From Candidatus Bathyarchaeota archaeon (lineage in GTDB: Archaea > Thermoproteota > Bathyarchaeia > RBG-16-48-13 > GCA-020355125): DNA of 9,180 nucleotides. Both the position numbers and the translations under genes were made by a program. Numbering within the stretch: position 1 is the first letter of the stretch; every line of letters begins with the position of its first letter. The notes under the pieces were generated by a model. That model was not told the DNA's origin. It saw nothing but the letters and a program-made list of their open reading frames with translations, and made no database searches. The DNA lies in NCBI GenBank assembly GCA_026014905.1, contig JAOZHK010000069.1, forward strand, positions 1 to 9,180. Reading direction: 5' to 3'. Positions 1-6,322 of the stretch are shown in pieces.

Positions 1-773
1 TGCCCGTTGGCGCACAAACTTTCACTGATGCAATGGTGATGGGCACAGAAGTCTACTATCTTCTTGGCAAAATGCTTGCAGAAAAATATGGTAAATATGT
101 ATTAAATACTGCTGATGAGGGGGGCTATACGCCTCCAATGATGGATCCTCGCGAAGCTCTTGATGCTGAATTAAAAGCGATTGAAGAACTGGGATATGAG
201 AAGGAATTCGTTCTTGGGCTTGATGTGGCTGCGAACTCGTTCTATAATCCGAAGCGAAAAACGTACACATTTATGGGAAGCAGATATACTCGTGAACAAT
301 TTCTTGATTACTTGGAGGACTTGGCAAATCAATATAACCTAGCATCTATTGAAGATCCACTTCATGAAGAAGACTTTACTGGATTTGCTGAATTAACCAA
401 AAGTCTCTCTGCTCAAATTGTTGGAGACGATCTCTTTGTCACCAACATTGATCGTTTACGAAAAGGCATTAAATTGGGCGCGGCTGATGCATTGTTATGG
501 AAAGTCAATCAAGTCGGTACACTCACTGAAGCATTAGACGCAGCCTATTGCGCTTACCGACACGGATATGGTGTTCAAGTCTCGGAAAGATCTGGACAAA
601 CCGAGGACACATGGTTAGCAGATATGGTGGTGGCATTGAATTCAGGACAGATAAAAACTGGCGCCCCGTGTCGTAGTGAACGCACGGCTCAGTATAATCA
701 ACTGTTTAGGATTGAAGAAGAATTAGGCAATTCAGCTCTCTATGCAGGCAGGAACTTTAAACGACCAATCTAA
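1..773 (+). CDS. eno: Enolase (phosphopyruvate hydratase) family protein, 5'-truncated by the window edge
   Basis: Enolase interconverts 2-phosphoglycerate and phosphoenolpyruvate in the cytosol during glycolysis and gluconeogenesis. The frame is open from base 3, where it reads PVGAQTFTDAM, an enolase block, so roughly 160-175 N-terminal residues lie upstream. Visible hallmarks are DEGG (catalytic Glu, codon 117-119), GLDVAAN and SIEDP and VGDDLF (the three Mg ligands), LLWKVNQVGTLTEA (catalytic Lys) and GQIKTGAP (second active-site Lys). One change stands out: the usual SHRSGE motif reads SERSGQ at 582-599, so the active-site His is Glu and the following Glu is Gln. TADEGGYTPP also differs from the common VGDEGGFAPN. 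Family membership is certain. Whether it is the housekeeping enolase or a divergent paralogue is open. It ends with TAA, 15 bases from the convergent etfA. Confidence 0.9.
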   Translation, partial: PVGAQTFTDAMVMGTEVYYLLGKMLAEKYGKYVLNTADEGGYTPPMMDPREALDAELKAIEELGYEKEFVLGLDVAANSFYNPKRKTYTFMGSRYTREQFLDYLEDLANQYNLASIEDPLHEEDFTGFAELTKSLSAQIVGDDLFVTNIDRLRKGIKLGAADALLWKVNQVGTLTEALDAAYCAYRHGYGVQVSERSGQTEDTWLADMVVALNSGQIKTGAPCRSERTAQYNQLFRIEEELGNSALYAGRNFKRPI

Positions 774-785
774 CACTCATGTGTT
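772..785 (+). terminator. Possible weak terminator hairpin between convergent eno-family gene and etfA
   Basis: AACAC-TCAT-GTGTT forms a 5-bp stem with a 4-base loop, starting inside the TAA stop of the enolase gene and followed by a fairly T-rich stretch (TCGTTAGTTCTT). The stem is short and AT-rich, so this is only suggestive. Archaeal termination relies more on T-tracts than on hairpins. Confidence 0.25.
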
Positions 786-788
786 TCG

Positions 789-1970
789 TTAGTTCTTAGT
801 TGATTTCAGTAACTGAATGATCTCTGGAACTATTTCATAGAGATCCCCGACAAGACCATAATCAGCTACTTTGAAGATTGGCGCTAAAGGATCTTTATTG
901 ATCGCCACAATGATATCAGAAGTCTGCATGCCGGCCAAGTGTTGGACAGCCCCTGAAATGCCACAGGCAATATATAACCGAGGACGAACCGTTCTTCCAC
1001 TCAGTCCGACTTGATGCCGGAACGGAACCCACCCTTCATCGACGACAAGACGACTTGCACCTATAGCTCCGCCAAGCGCATCTGCTAGTTCTTTAAGTAA
1101 TTTGAAGCCATCAGGCGTTCCAAGACCTTTTCCACCAGAAACGATGATTTCAGCTTCTGCAATACTCAGTTCCCCTGTTTCAGTTGACACCTTTGTTATA
1201 GTCGTACGATCCAAAATAGAAGACGAAAGTGATTTATGGACAATTTTACTAGTATGGTGAGGTGTAGGCTCAGCACGCTTCATAACTTTGTACCGAACTG
1301 TCGCCATTTGAGGTCGATGATTCGGACAAATGATTGTAGCCATAACATTGCCCCCAAACGCAGGACGAGTTTGAAGAAGATTGCCGTCAGAATCAATGTC
1401 AAGACTCGTACAATCCGCAGTCAAACCTGTCCCTAGCTTCGTCGCAACGCGGGGAGCAAGTGATCGTCCAATCGATGTTGCGCCTATAAGAAATATGCTG
1501 GGTTTCACTTCCTGAACTAATTGGGAGAGGCCAACTGTATAAGGATCATCTCGAAATTGATCCAGACTTGGATCATTAATAAGATAGATTGTATCTACTG
1601 CGTATTTAGCTAACTCATCAACTTGGTTTTCCATATTATTCCCAAGCACTACACAGTCAAGGGATTCTCCAAGCATATCAGCTAACTCCCGACCTTTACC
1701 AATTAATTCAAAAACCACAGGAGAAAGAGCGCCATGAATTTGTTCTCCGAATACTAGTACACCCTTATACGCGGAGAGATCAACTTTCACTTCCTTGGTT
1801 TTCATCTCAATAGCAGTAGTTGGACAAACACCCACACAGATTCCGCAGAGCCGACAATCATCGCTAATAACTGCTTTGTCGTCAGATAGACTAATACTCT
1901 GGAATGGACATGCAGGTACACAATCGCCACAGCCAGTGCATTTATCAAGGATTACAACTATTTGCGCCAA
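789..1970 (-). CDS. etfA: Electron transfer flavoprotein alpha subunit with N-terminal 2x[4Fe-4S] ferredoxin domain
   Basis: This is the FAD-binding subunit of an ETF heterodimer that carries electrons between flavin dehydrogenases and a downstream acceptor in the cytosol. Residues 1-55 are a bacterial-type ferredoxin domain with two CxxCxxCxxxCP clusters (Cys 11, 14, 17, 21 and Cys 39, 42, 45, 49). Residues about 68-300 form the ETF alpha N-terminal fold. The C-terminal FAD domain (about 275-385) carries [32 protein letters not shown] and ADYGLVGD, the family signature. At 393 residues it is longer than a plain EtfA by the size of the ferredoxin domain. The start is TTG, chosen because GAGG lies 8 bases upstream and no other in-frame start is near. 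It follows etfB by 13 bases, so the two are co-transcribed. Ferredoxin-fused EtfA is known from CarE and LctC of Acetobacterium, which bifurcate electrons. Bifurcation here is inference. Confidence 0.95.
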   Translation of the reverse strand: MAQIVVILDKCTGCGDCVPACPFQSISLSDDKAVISDDCRLCGICVGVCPTTAIEMKTKEVKVDLSAYKGVLVFGEQIHGALSPVVFELIGKGRELADMLGESLDCVVLGNNMENQVDELAKYAVDTIYLINDPSLDQFRDDPYTVGLSQLVQEVKPSIFLIGATSIGRSLAPRVATKLGTGLTADCTSLDIDSDGNLLQTRPAFGGNVMATIICPNHRPQMATVRYKVMKRAEPTPHHTSKIVHKSLSSSILDRTTITKVSTETGELSIAEAEIIVSGGKGLGTPDGFKLLKELADALGGAIGASRLVVDEGWVPFRHQVGLSGRTVRPRLYIACGISGAVQHLAGMQTSDIIVAINKDPLAPIFKVADYGLVGDLYEIVPEIIQLLKSTKN

Positions 1971-1978
1971 GTTACTAG

Positions 1979-1982
1979 CCTC
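1979..1982 (-). promoter_or_regulatory. Ribosome binding site deciding the TTG start of etfA
   Basis: On the minus strand GAGG lies 8 bases before the TTG codon at 1970-1968, just after the etfB stop. An ATG overlapping this site is out of frame with etfA. Confidence 0.6.
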
Positions 1983-1983
1983 A

Positions 1984-2769
1984 TTACAACACTTTTCGCT
2001 CTAGCAATTTTTGAATGAGAAGACGTGATAGGGTTACTGGGTCTCCTTCTAATATTTCTCCACCGGGACGTGCTGGAGGCGGAAATACCTTGATAACTCG
2101 AGTTGCAGATCCATCAAGACCATATCTTTGTGGATCACCATCGAGTTTTGTTCCTCCCCACTGAGTAATGGGCATTTTTCGTGCCTGTAGTTTTCGGCGA
2201 AATGAGGGCAACCGTGGTATATTTATTTCCTTTGTCACCGTTATTAGAAGAGGAAAAGGAGCTTCCACGATCTCATAAGAATCCTCAATTGCACGTTCAA
2301 CCGTCATCACGCTCTCTGTAACATTAACTATTTTACCGACGTAACTCACATGAGGAATACCTAATTCCTCCGCTAATTCAGGACCAACTTGTGCTGTGTC
2401 TCCATCTGTTGTTTTAAGGCCACAAAGGACGATGTCGTAGTCTCCTAATAGTCGAATCGCACAGGCTAATGTATACGCGGTAGCCCAGGTATCAGCACCA
2501 GCAAAGGCTCGATCCGTTAAAAGGATTGCTTCATCACAACCCAACGCTAGTGCTTCGCGCATAGCTTGCTCAGCTTGGGGAGGCCCCATACTAAGGGCGA
2601 CTACAGTTCCCCCAAATTTTTCTTTCAATCGAAGCGCTTCTTCTATGGCATAGAGATCAAGAGGGTTAACAACAGCGTCTATTCCCTCTCTCATGAGAGT
2701 TCCAGTTTCTGGATCGATATCAACTTCGGTGGTATCTGGAACTTGCTTAATACAGACGATGATTTTCAT
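1984..2769 (-). CDS. etfB: Electron transfer flavoprotein beta subunit
   Basis: This is the small ETF subunit. It forms the heterodimer with EtfA and holds AMP in classical ETFs or a second FAD in bifurcating ones. The N-terminus MKIIVCIKQVPDTTEVDID, followed by VNPLDLYAIEEALRLKE at 34-50 and a LSMGPPQAEQAMREALALGCDEAILLTD block around 59-86, is diagnostic. DGDTAQVGPELAE at 122-134 is the nucleotide-binding loop, and ITVTKEINIPRLPSFRRKLQARK near 176-198 is the conserved recognition-loop region. The length of 261 residues is normal. The ATG start matches the family N-terminus exactly. The upstream sequence is GC-rich (CCGGGCGGGCACGAAT) with only a weak Shine-Dalgarno. It is the first gene of the etfBA unit, reading away from the PhoU pair. 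No acyl-CoA dehydrogenase, lactate dehydrogenase-like or ETF:quinone oxidoreductase gene is in the window, so its electron partners are unknown. Confidence 0.96.
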   Translation of the reverse strand: MKIIVCIKQVPDTTEVDIDPETGTLMREGIDAVVNPLDLYAIEEALRLKEKFGGTVVALSMGPPQAEQAMREALALGCDEAILLTDRAFAGADTWATAYTLACAIRLLGDYDIVLCGLKTTDGDTAQVGPELAEELGIPHVSYVGKIVNVTESVMTVERAIEDSYEIVEAPFPLLITVTKEINIPRLPSFRRKLQARKMPITQWGGTKLDGDPQRYGLDGSATRVIKVFPPPARPGGEILEGDPVTLSRLLIQKLLERKVL

Positions 2770-2813
2770 ATTCGTGCCCGCCCGGCTGAGTGTTGAATGA
2801 TATAGTTAAAAGA

Positions 2814-2825
2814 CTTATATATTAA
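2814..2825 (-). promoter_or_regulatory. Candidate archaeal TATA box for etfBA
   Basis: Minus-strand TTAATATATAAG is centred about 50 bases upstream of the etfB ATG. If transcription starts about 27 bases from the box centre, the leader would be roughly 24 bases. The element is nearly symmetric, so it could also serve the other strand. No bacterial -35/-10 pair fits better. Inferred from composition and spacing only. Confidence 0.4.
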
Positions 2826-2862
2826 TCACAAGGAAACCCGAATGCCCTAACAACTGACGTGT

Positions 2863-2886
2863 GGTACTCGAGTTTAGGTACGTGAG
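2863..2886. repeat. Short direct repeat GGTACNNGAG in the divergent promoter region
   Basis: GGTACTCGAG at 2863-2872 and GGTACGTGAG at 2877-2886 are two copies of GGTACNNGAG offset by 14 bases. They sit between the etfB and PhoU-pair start sites and just upstream of the candidate TATA box at 2893. The spacing is compatible with a regulator binding site, but the pair is short and could be chance. Confidence 0.3.
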
Positions 2887-2892
2887 AATAAA

Positions 2893-2902
2893 GTTATTAT
2901 AG
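2893..2902 (+). promoter_or_regulatory. Candidate TATA box for the PhoU/TrkA-C gene pair
   Basis: GTTATTATAG is centred about 49 bases before the TTG start at 2947. A start site about 27 bases downstream would give a leader of some 22 bases that keeps the GGAG at 2932-2935. Weak match, supported mainly by position. Confidence 0.3.
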
Positions 2903-2946
2903 CAGAGATCGAAGAAAGAGGGTAAGGGAATGGAGATACTGATTTT

Positions 2947-3573
2947 TTGAGTGACCCGGAAGCCATAAAGTATCGCCCTATATCTGTCCGTAACGCCCTT
3001 ACAGAGATGAAAGATCTATCTGAGATCATGATAGATCTCGCCTATTCCTCAGCTCTCTTTCACAGCGAAGACCTAGCAGAGGAAGTTCTTGAACTTGAGG
3101 AACGCGTGGATTATCTCACCTATATCTTGAATATGAATATCATGTTAGCAGCTCGCGATGCCGAAGATGCAGAACAACTTGTCGGGATCGCAACTGTTGC
3201 GTCAGCGACAAATGAGATCTCGGACGCTGCTGCAGATATTGCTTCTTTAGTTCTGAAAAACATTGAAGTCCACCCCGTCATTCGAGAAGCATTTGAAAAG
3301 ATGGAAGAACATCTAATTCGTGCAAGAGTAAACCCAAAATCAATCCTTTTCCAAAAAACGTTAAAAGATCTAGATCTTGCAGCCCAGATTGGTGTTGATA
3401 TCATCGCTATTCGAAAAGGAAAGAAGTGGATCATCGACCCTACTGAGGACGAAAATATTGACGGAGGCGATATTATCTTTGCTCGGGGTGCGCCTCTTGG
3501 CGTCGATAAGCTCTATAGTCTAGCTATTGGATTAAGCGATGAGTTGGATGGTGAGATGAGTGAACGAGAATAA
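2947..3573 (+). CDS. PhoU-like domain / TrkA-C (RCK_C) protein, copy 1
   Basis: A 208-residue soluble protein with two parts. Residues about 15-118 form a PhoU-like helical domain (DLSEIMIDLAYSSALF, LAEEVLELEERVDYL, then a helix with SATNEISDAAADIASLVLKNIEVHP). Residues about 122-200 are a TrkA-C fold (PKSILFQKTLKDLDLAAQIGVDIIAIRKGKKWIIDP, then DENIDGGDIIFARG). No membrane segment or signal peptide is visible. TrkA-C domains bind small ligands and gate cation channels or transporters, and PhoU-type helices mediate regulatory contacts. A regulator of K+ or divalent-cation transport is the best guess, unproven. The start is TTG: a stop lies 8 codons upstream in frame, and GGAG sits 11 bases before, a rather long spacing. 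The next in-frame ATG at 3007 would cut into the first helix region. It overlaps its paralogue downstream by 14 bases. Confidence 0.85.
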   Translation: MSDPEAIKYRPISVRNALTEMKDLSEIMIDLAYSSALFHSEDLAEEVLELEERVDYLTYILNMNIMLAARDAEDAEQLVGIATVASATNEISDAAADIASLVLKNIEVHPVIREAFEKMEEHLIRARVNPKSILFQKTLKDLDLAAQIGVDIIAIRKGKKWIIDPTEDENIDGGDIIFARGAPLGVDKLYSLAIGLSDELDGEMSERE

Positions 3574-4150
3574 TGATCTTAGCGAACTCGCGAACAAACT
3601 CGCTATTCTTAAGAATACATCGGAACTTATGATCGATCTTGCGTACTCATCTCTTCTCTTTAATAGCCGAGAGCTCGCAGAAGAGGTGCAAATGCTAGAG
3701 GAACGGGTTGATAATATGCATACCGAGTTTGAACACTCGGTGTTAACGAGTTTAGTTAATACTGAGGATTCAAAAAATTATCTCGGGCTTATTCGAATTG
3801 GAGTTTCAACCGAACGTATAGCTGACGCTGCTGCCCGGATTGCCGACGTTGTGCTTCGAGGTCTTGAAACTCATCCGGTTATGAAACTGGTGATTGAAGA
3901 AGCAGAGGAAACTGTCACTCGAGTCCAAATCGACCCAAATTCATCAATCACGGGAAAAACCTTACGTGAAGCCCGAATTCCTTTGGAAACAGGGATGTGG
4001 GTTATTGTTATCCGTCGCGGGAACGATTGGTTTCGACCGCAATCTGAGACACAGATTCGTGCTGGAGATGTATTAATCGCATCGGGGTACGCTGATGGTG
4101 AAGAGGACTTACTCCGCTTGGCATCAGGCGTGAGTCCTACTGAATTATGA
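3560..4150 (+). CDS. PhoU-like domain / TrkA-C (RCK_C) protein, copy 2
   Basis: A 196-residue paralogue of the gene just upstream with the same layout. The PhoU-like helices span about residues 8-110, including the near-identical block SELMIDLAYSSLLFNSRELAEEV and later STERIADAAARIADVVLRGLETHPVM. The TrkA-C fold spans about 115-190 (NSSITGKTLREARIPLETGMWVIVIRRGNDW, then TQIRAGDVLIASG). The GDVLIASG ending is the usual RCK_C pattern. The start is GTG with GGTGA 5 bases upstream, inside the 3' end of copy 1, so the two are probably translationally coupled and may form a heteromer. It carries no membrane segment, and no transporter gene adjoins. The last six bases overlap the 3' end of the convergent E2 gene. 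The physiological target is not shown by the sequence. Confidence 0.85.
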   Translation: MNENNDLSELANKLAILKNTSELMIDLAYSSLLFNSRELAEEVQMLEERVDNMHTEFEHSVLTSLVNTEDSKNYLGLIRIGVSTERIADAAARIADVVLRGLETHPVMKLVIEEAEETVTRVQIDPNSSITGKTLREARIPLETGMWVIVIRRGNDWFRPQSETQIRAGDVLIASGYADGEEDLLRLASGVSPTEL

Positions 4151-5284
4151 GAGAGAATCAGGATTTTGGAGTAACTGTTTGATCTTCTGTAAAAATTTGA
4201 CCGCTGGTGTTCCGTCTATAAATCGATGGTCATAGGATAAACACAGATAAGCGATCGATCTAATTGTTATTTGATTGTCGATAACTACTGGTCTTTTAAT
4301 GATGGCACCCACTCCAAGGATTGCACTTTCCGGTGGATTGATGATAGGTGTATTAAACGTTACTCCTAGCATACCGACGTTCGTAATCGTGAAGGTCCCA
4401 TCGATTAGGTCTTCAATTGAAAGTTTGTTGTTTCTCGCTCGATTTACTACGTTAGTAAGTAGCTGGGTAATCTCGAAGATGTTTTTCTCGTCGGCATGAT
4501 GAATAACGGGTACAATCAATCCCTCTTGGGCTCTAGCTACTGCAATCCCGATGTTTCGATTCTGTTTAAAGATGATTTTTCCATCTTGGAGAGAGGAGTT
4601 TAGAAGCGGAAACTCTTTCAAAGCTTCAGCAACAGCTTTGATGATGAAAGCGGTTATGGATAGTTGCTTTTTTTTCTTCGCAATAAGTTGTTTACGGAAC
4701 GCGAGGAGGAGGGTGAAATCGGTTTCTGTGACCGTTGTAAGCTGGGCCATGGTTTGTACACTATGGAGCATGCGATCGGCCATAGTTTTTCTCCAACCGG
4801 TTAAAGGAATGATGTTTTCGTGCGCAGCATCTTGGTTATCTAGATAGGAGAGAACATCTGATTTGGTGATCACGCCATTTCGCCCAGTACCCTTGACGTA
4901 TTGCAAATTGATCTGATGTGTTTTAGCGAGTTTCTTTGCTAAGGGAGAGGCTAGAATGGGTCTTTCACGTTTTTTCTCCTTTTTTTGCATAGGTTGTTTT
5001 TGAATTTCGTGACTTGTTACCGGCGCTAGGTCATTTGAAATTACTTCTCCTGTTTCAAATATTGTTGCGATAGTTTCCCCAACAGGTACAGTGGATCCCA
5101 GAAGTTGGTTTTGATAGATTGTACCTGATGCAGGAGCTTCGACTTCAACGGCTGCTTTCATAGTCTCGATAACGACTATTGGCTCTTTTTCAATGACGGA
5201 ATCTCCATTTTGTTTTAACCATTCAACAATAGTTCCCTCAGTCATATACAATTCGAGTTGAGACATCACGATTTTTACAGGCAT
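4145..5284 (-). CDS. Dihydrolipoamide acyltransferase (E2) of a 2-oxoacid/acetoin dehydrogenase complex
   Basis: E2 forms the core of the complex and moves the acyl group from E1 via lipoyl-lysine to CoA. Domains in order are: one lipoyl domain (1-78) with the modified Lys at 43 in ETMKAAVEVEAPASG; a charged Lys/Glu linker (about 95-108); a peripheral subunit-binding domain (109-147, SPLAKKLAKTHQINLQYVKGTGRNGVITKSDV); and the catalytic domain (about 155-379) ending in SYDHRFIDG with catalytic His353 and Asp357. The length of 379 residues is normal for a one-lipoyl E2. The lipoyl site is odd: most E2s read ETDKA, and Met before Lys is typical of biotin domains. The ATG start has GAGGAG 8 bases upstream. 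It is the last gene of the operon, 57 bases after E1 beta. The coding strand has an A8 run near 4668-4675, but the frame stays intact. Acetoin, pyruvate or branched-chain substrates cannot be told apart from E2 alone. Confidence 0.93.
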   Translation of the reverse strand: MPVKIVMSQLELYMTEGTIVEWLKQNGDSVIEKEPIVVIETMKAAVEVEAPASGTIYQNQLLGSTVPVGETIATIFETGEVISNDLAPVTSHEIQKQPMQKKEKKRERPILASPLAKKLAKTHQINLQYVKGTGRNGVITKSDVLSYLDNQDAAHENIIPLTGWRKTMADRMLHSVQTMAQLTTVTETDFTLLLAFRKQLIAKKKKQLSITAFIIKAVAEALKEFPLLNSSLQDGKIIFKQNRNIGIAVARAQEGLIVPVIHHADEKNIFEITQLLTNVVNRARNNKLSIEDLIDGTFTITNVGMLGVTFNTPIINPPESAILGVGAIIKRPVVIDNQITIRSIAYLCLSYDHRFIDGTPAVKFLQKIKQLLQNPDSLS

Positions 5285-5292
5285 TCCTTTCT

Positions 5293-5298
5293 CTCCTC
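5293..5298 (-). promoter_or_regulatory. Strong ribosome binding site of the E2 gene
   Basis: GAGGAG on the minus strand lies 8 bases before the ATG at 5284-5282. The 57-base gap after E1 beta also holds a small inverted repeat, CAATT-ctggt-AATTG in plus-strand orientation at 5304-5318, which is too weak to call a terminator. Confidence 0.6.
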
Positions 5299-5341
5299 AA
5301 TTTCAATTCTGGTAATTGGTGACCTGGAAAATAGAGGTTTG

Positions 5342-6307
5342 TTATACGATGTCCTTGACTGCTTGCACGATGTCTTTTTGACGCGGAATAACAGCTTGTT
5401 CCAATATGGTAGTTGGAGGTACTGGTGTTCCAGGATTAGCTACCCGTTTAATAGGTGCATCCAAGAATTCTAATGCGTTCTCTGCGATAATCGCAGCGAT
5501 TTCGCCCCCATATCCATACGTTTTAGGAGATTCTTGAACTGTTACAAGTCTGCTTGTTTTTTTAACCGATGAGAGAATAGTTTCCTCATCTAAAGGGAGT
5601 AAAGTCCTCAGATCTATAACCTCGCAGCTAATACCTTCTCCTCTGAGATGTTCCGCGGCTTGCAGAGAAAGCTGAAGCATATATGCTGTCGCCACTATTG
5701 TCACATCCTCACCTTGTTTTTTCACGTCCGCTTTTCCAAGTGGTATAATGTGCTCATCATCTGGAACTAGTCCTTTCATTCCACGAAGACGTTTATGGAT
5801 AAAGTAGAGAACTGGATTGTTATCTCTTATCGCTGCTTTCATGAGGCCTTTCGCATCACCTGGAGTCGAAGGCATGATGATTTTTAATCCAGGAACGTTA
5901 AGGAAATAGGATTCAGTACTCTGTGAATGATGTGGGCCAATGCCGCGCCCAGTTGCACCAATTGAAGCAGTTACTACCATTGGGCATGTAACAATACCGC
6001 CGTACTGATAACTGATTTTAGCAGCATCATTTGTAAGATGGTCATGACATATGGGTAAAAAGTCGGCAAACATGATGTCGATTATTGGTCGCAGACCGTT
6101 TACAGCAGCGCCAACGCCAGCCCCAACCATTGTTGATTCGGAGATTGGTGTATTAATCACTCGGTCATCACCGAATGTATCACGAAGACCACGCCATTTA
6201 CTTCCAATCCATGCGATATCTTCGCCCATCACAAAGACACGTGTGTCTCGCGCCATTTCTTCCTTGATTGCTTCATAGATGGCTTGATGAAAAGTAATTT
6301 CTCTCAT
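5342..6307 (-). CDS. 2-oxoacid/acetoin dehydrogenase E1 component, beta subunit
   Basis: With E1 alpha it makes the thiamine-diphosphate-dependent alpha2beta2 enzyme that cleaves the substrate and acylates lipoyl-E2. The 321 residues match the E1 beta family length. Signatures are MREITFHQAIYEAI at the N-terminus, VFVMGEDIA (25-32), NTPISES (52-58) with the Glu57 that activates the ThDP ring, the PHHSQSTES block (125-133) corresponding to the usual PQHSQ, and the C-terminal transketolase domain with EVIDLRTLLPLDEETILSSVKKT and VQESPKTYGYGGEIAA. The ATG is preceded by TAAGGAG, which overlaps the E1 alpha stop codon 12 bases away, so translation is probably coupled. It lies between E1 alpha and E2 on the same strand, the standard aco/pdh/bkd order. 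The substrate is not fixed by these motifs. Confidence 0.95.
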   Translation of the reverse strand: MREITFHQAIYEAIKEEMARDTRVFVMGEDIAWIGSKWRGLRDTFGDDRVINTPISESTMVGAGVGAAVNGLRPIIDIMFADFLPICHDHLTNDAAKISYQYGGIVTCPMVVTASIGATGRGIGPHHSQSTESYFLNVPGLKIIMPSTPGDAKGLMKAAIRDNNPVLYFIHKRLRGMKGLVPDDEHIIPLGKADVKKQGEDVTIVATAYMLQLSLQAAEHLRGEGISCEVIDLRTLLPLDEETILSSVKKTSRLVTVQESPKTYGYGGEIAAIIAENALEFLDAPIKRVANPGTPVPPTTILEQAVIPRQKDIVQAVKDIV

Positions 6308-6315
6308 ATTGATTA

Positions 6316-6322
6316 CTCCTTA
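6316..6322 (-). promoter_or_regulatory. Ribosome binding site of E1 beta overlapping the E1 alpha stop
   Basis: TAAGGAG on the minus strand contains the E1 alpha stop (6322-6320) and lies 8 bases before the E1 beta ATG. This arrangement suggests coupled translation and balanced amounts of alpha and beta. Confidence 0.7.

Noticed and set aside
1..773. Enolase gene as a pseudogene because it has no start in the window.
   Set aside because: The frame is open to the first bases and begins inside a conserved block, so the missing part is due to the window edge.
2868..2873. Palindrome CTCGAG as an operator.
   Set aside because: Six-base palindromes are common by chance. Only the longer direct repeat around it was kept as a weak candidate.
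4668..4675. Run of eight A on the E2 coding strand as a possible frameshift site.
   Set aside because: The frame continues intact through the catalytic domain with correct motifs on both sides. The run encodes a plausible KKKK stretch, and no alternative product is evident.
5304..5318. Inverted repeat CAATT-N5-AATTG between E1 beta and E2 as a terminator or processing site.
   Set aside because: The stem is only five AT-rich pairs with no T-tract, and E2 clearly belongs to the same operon.
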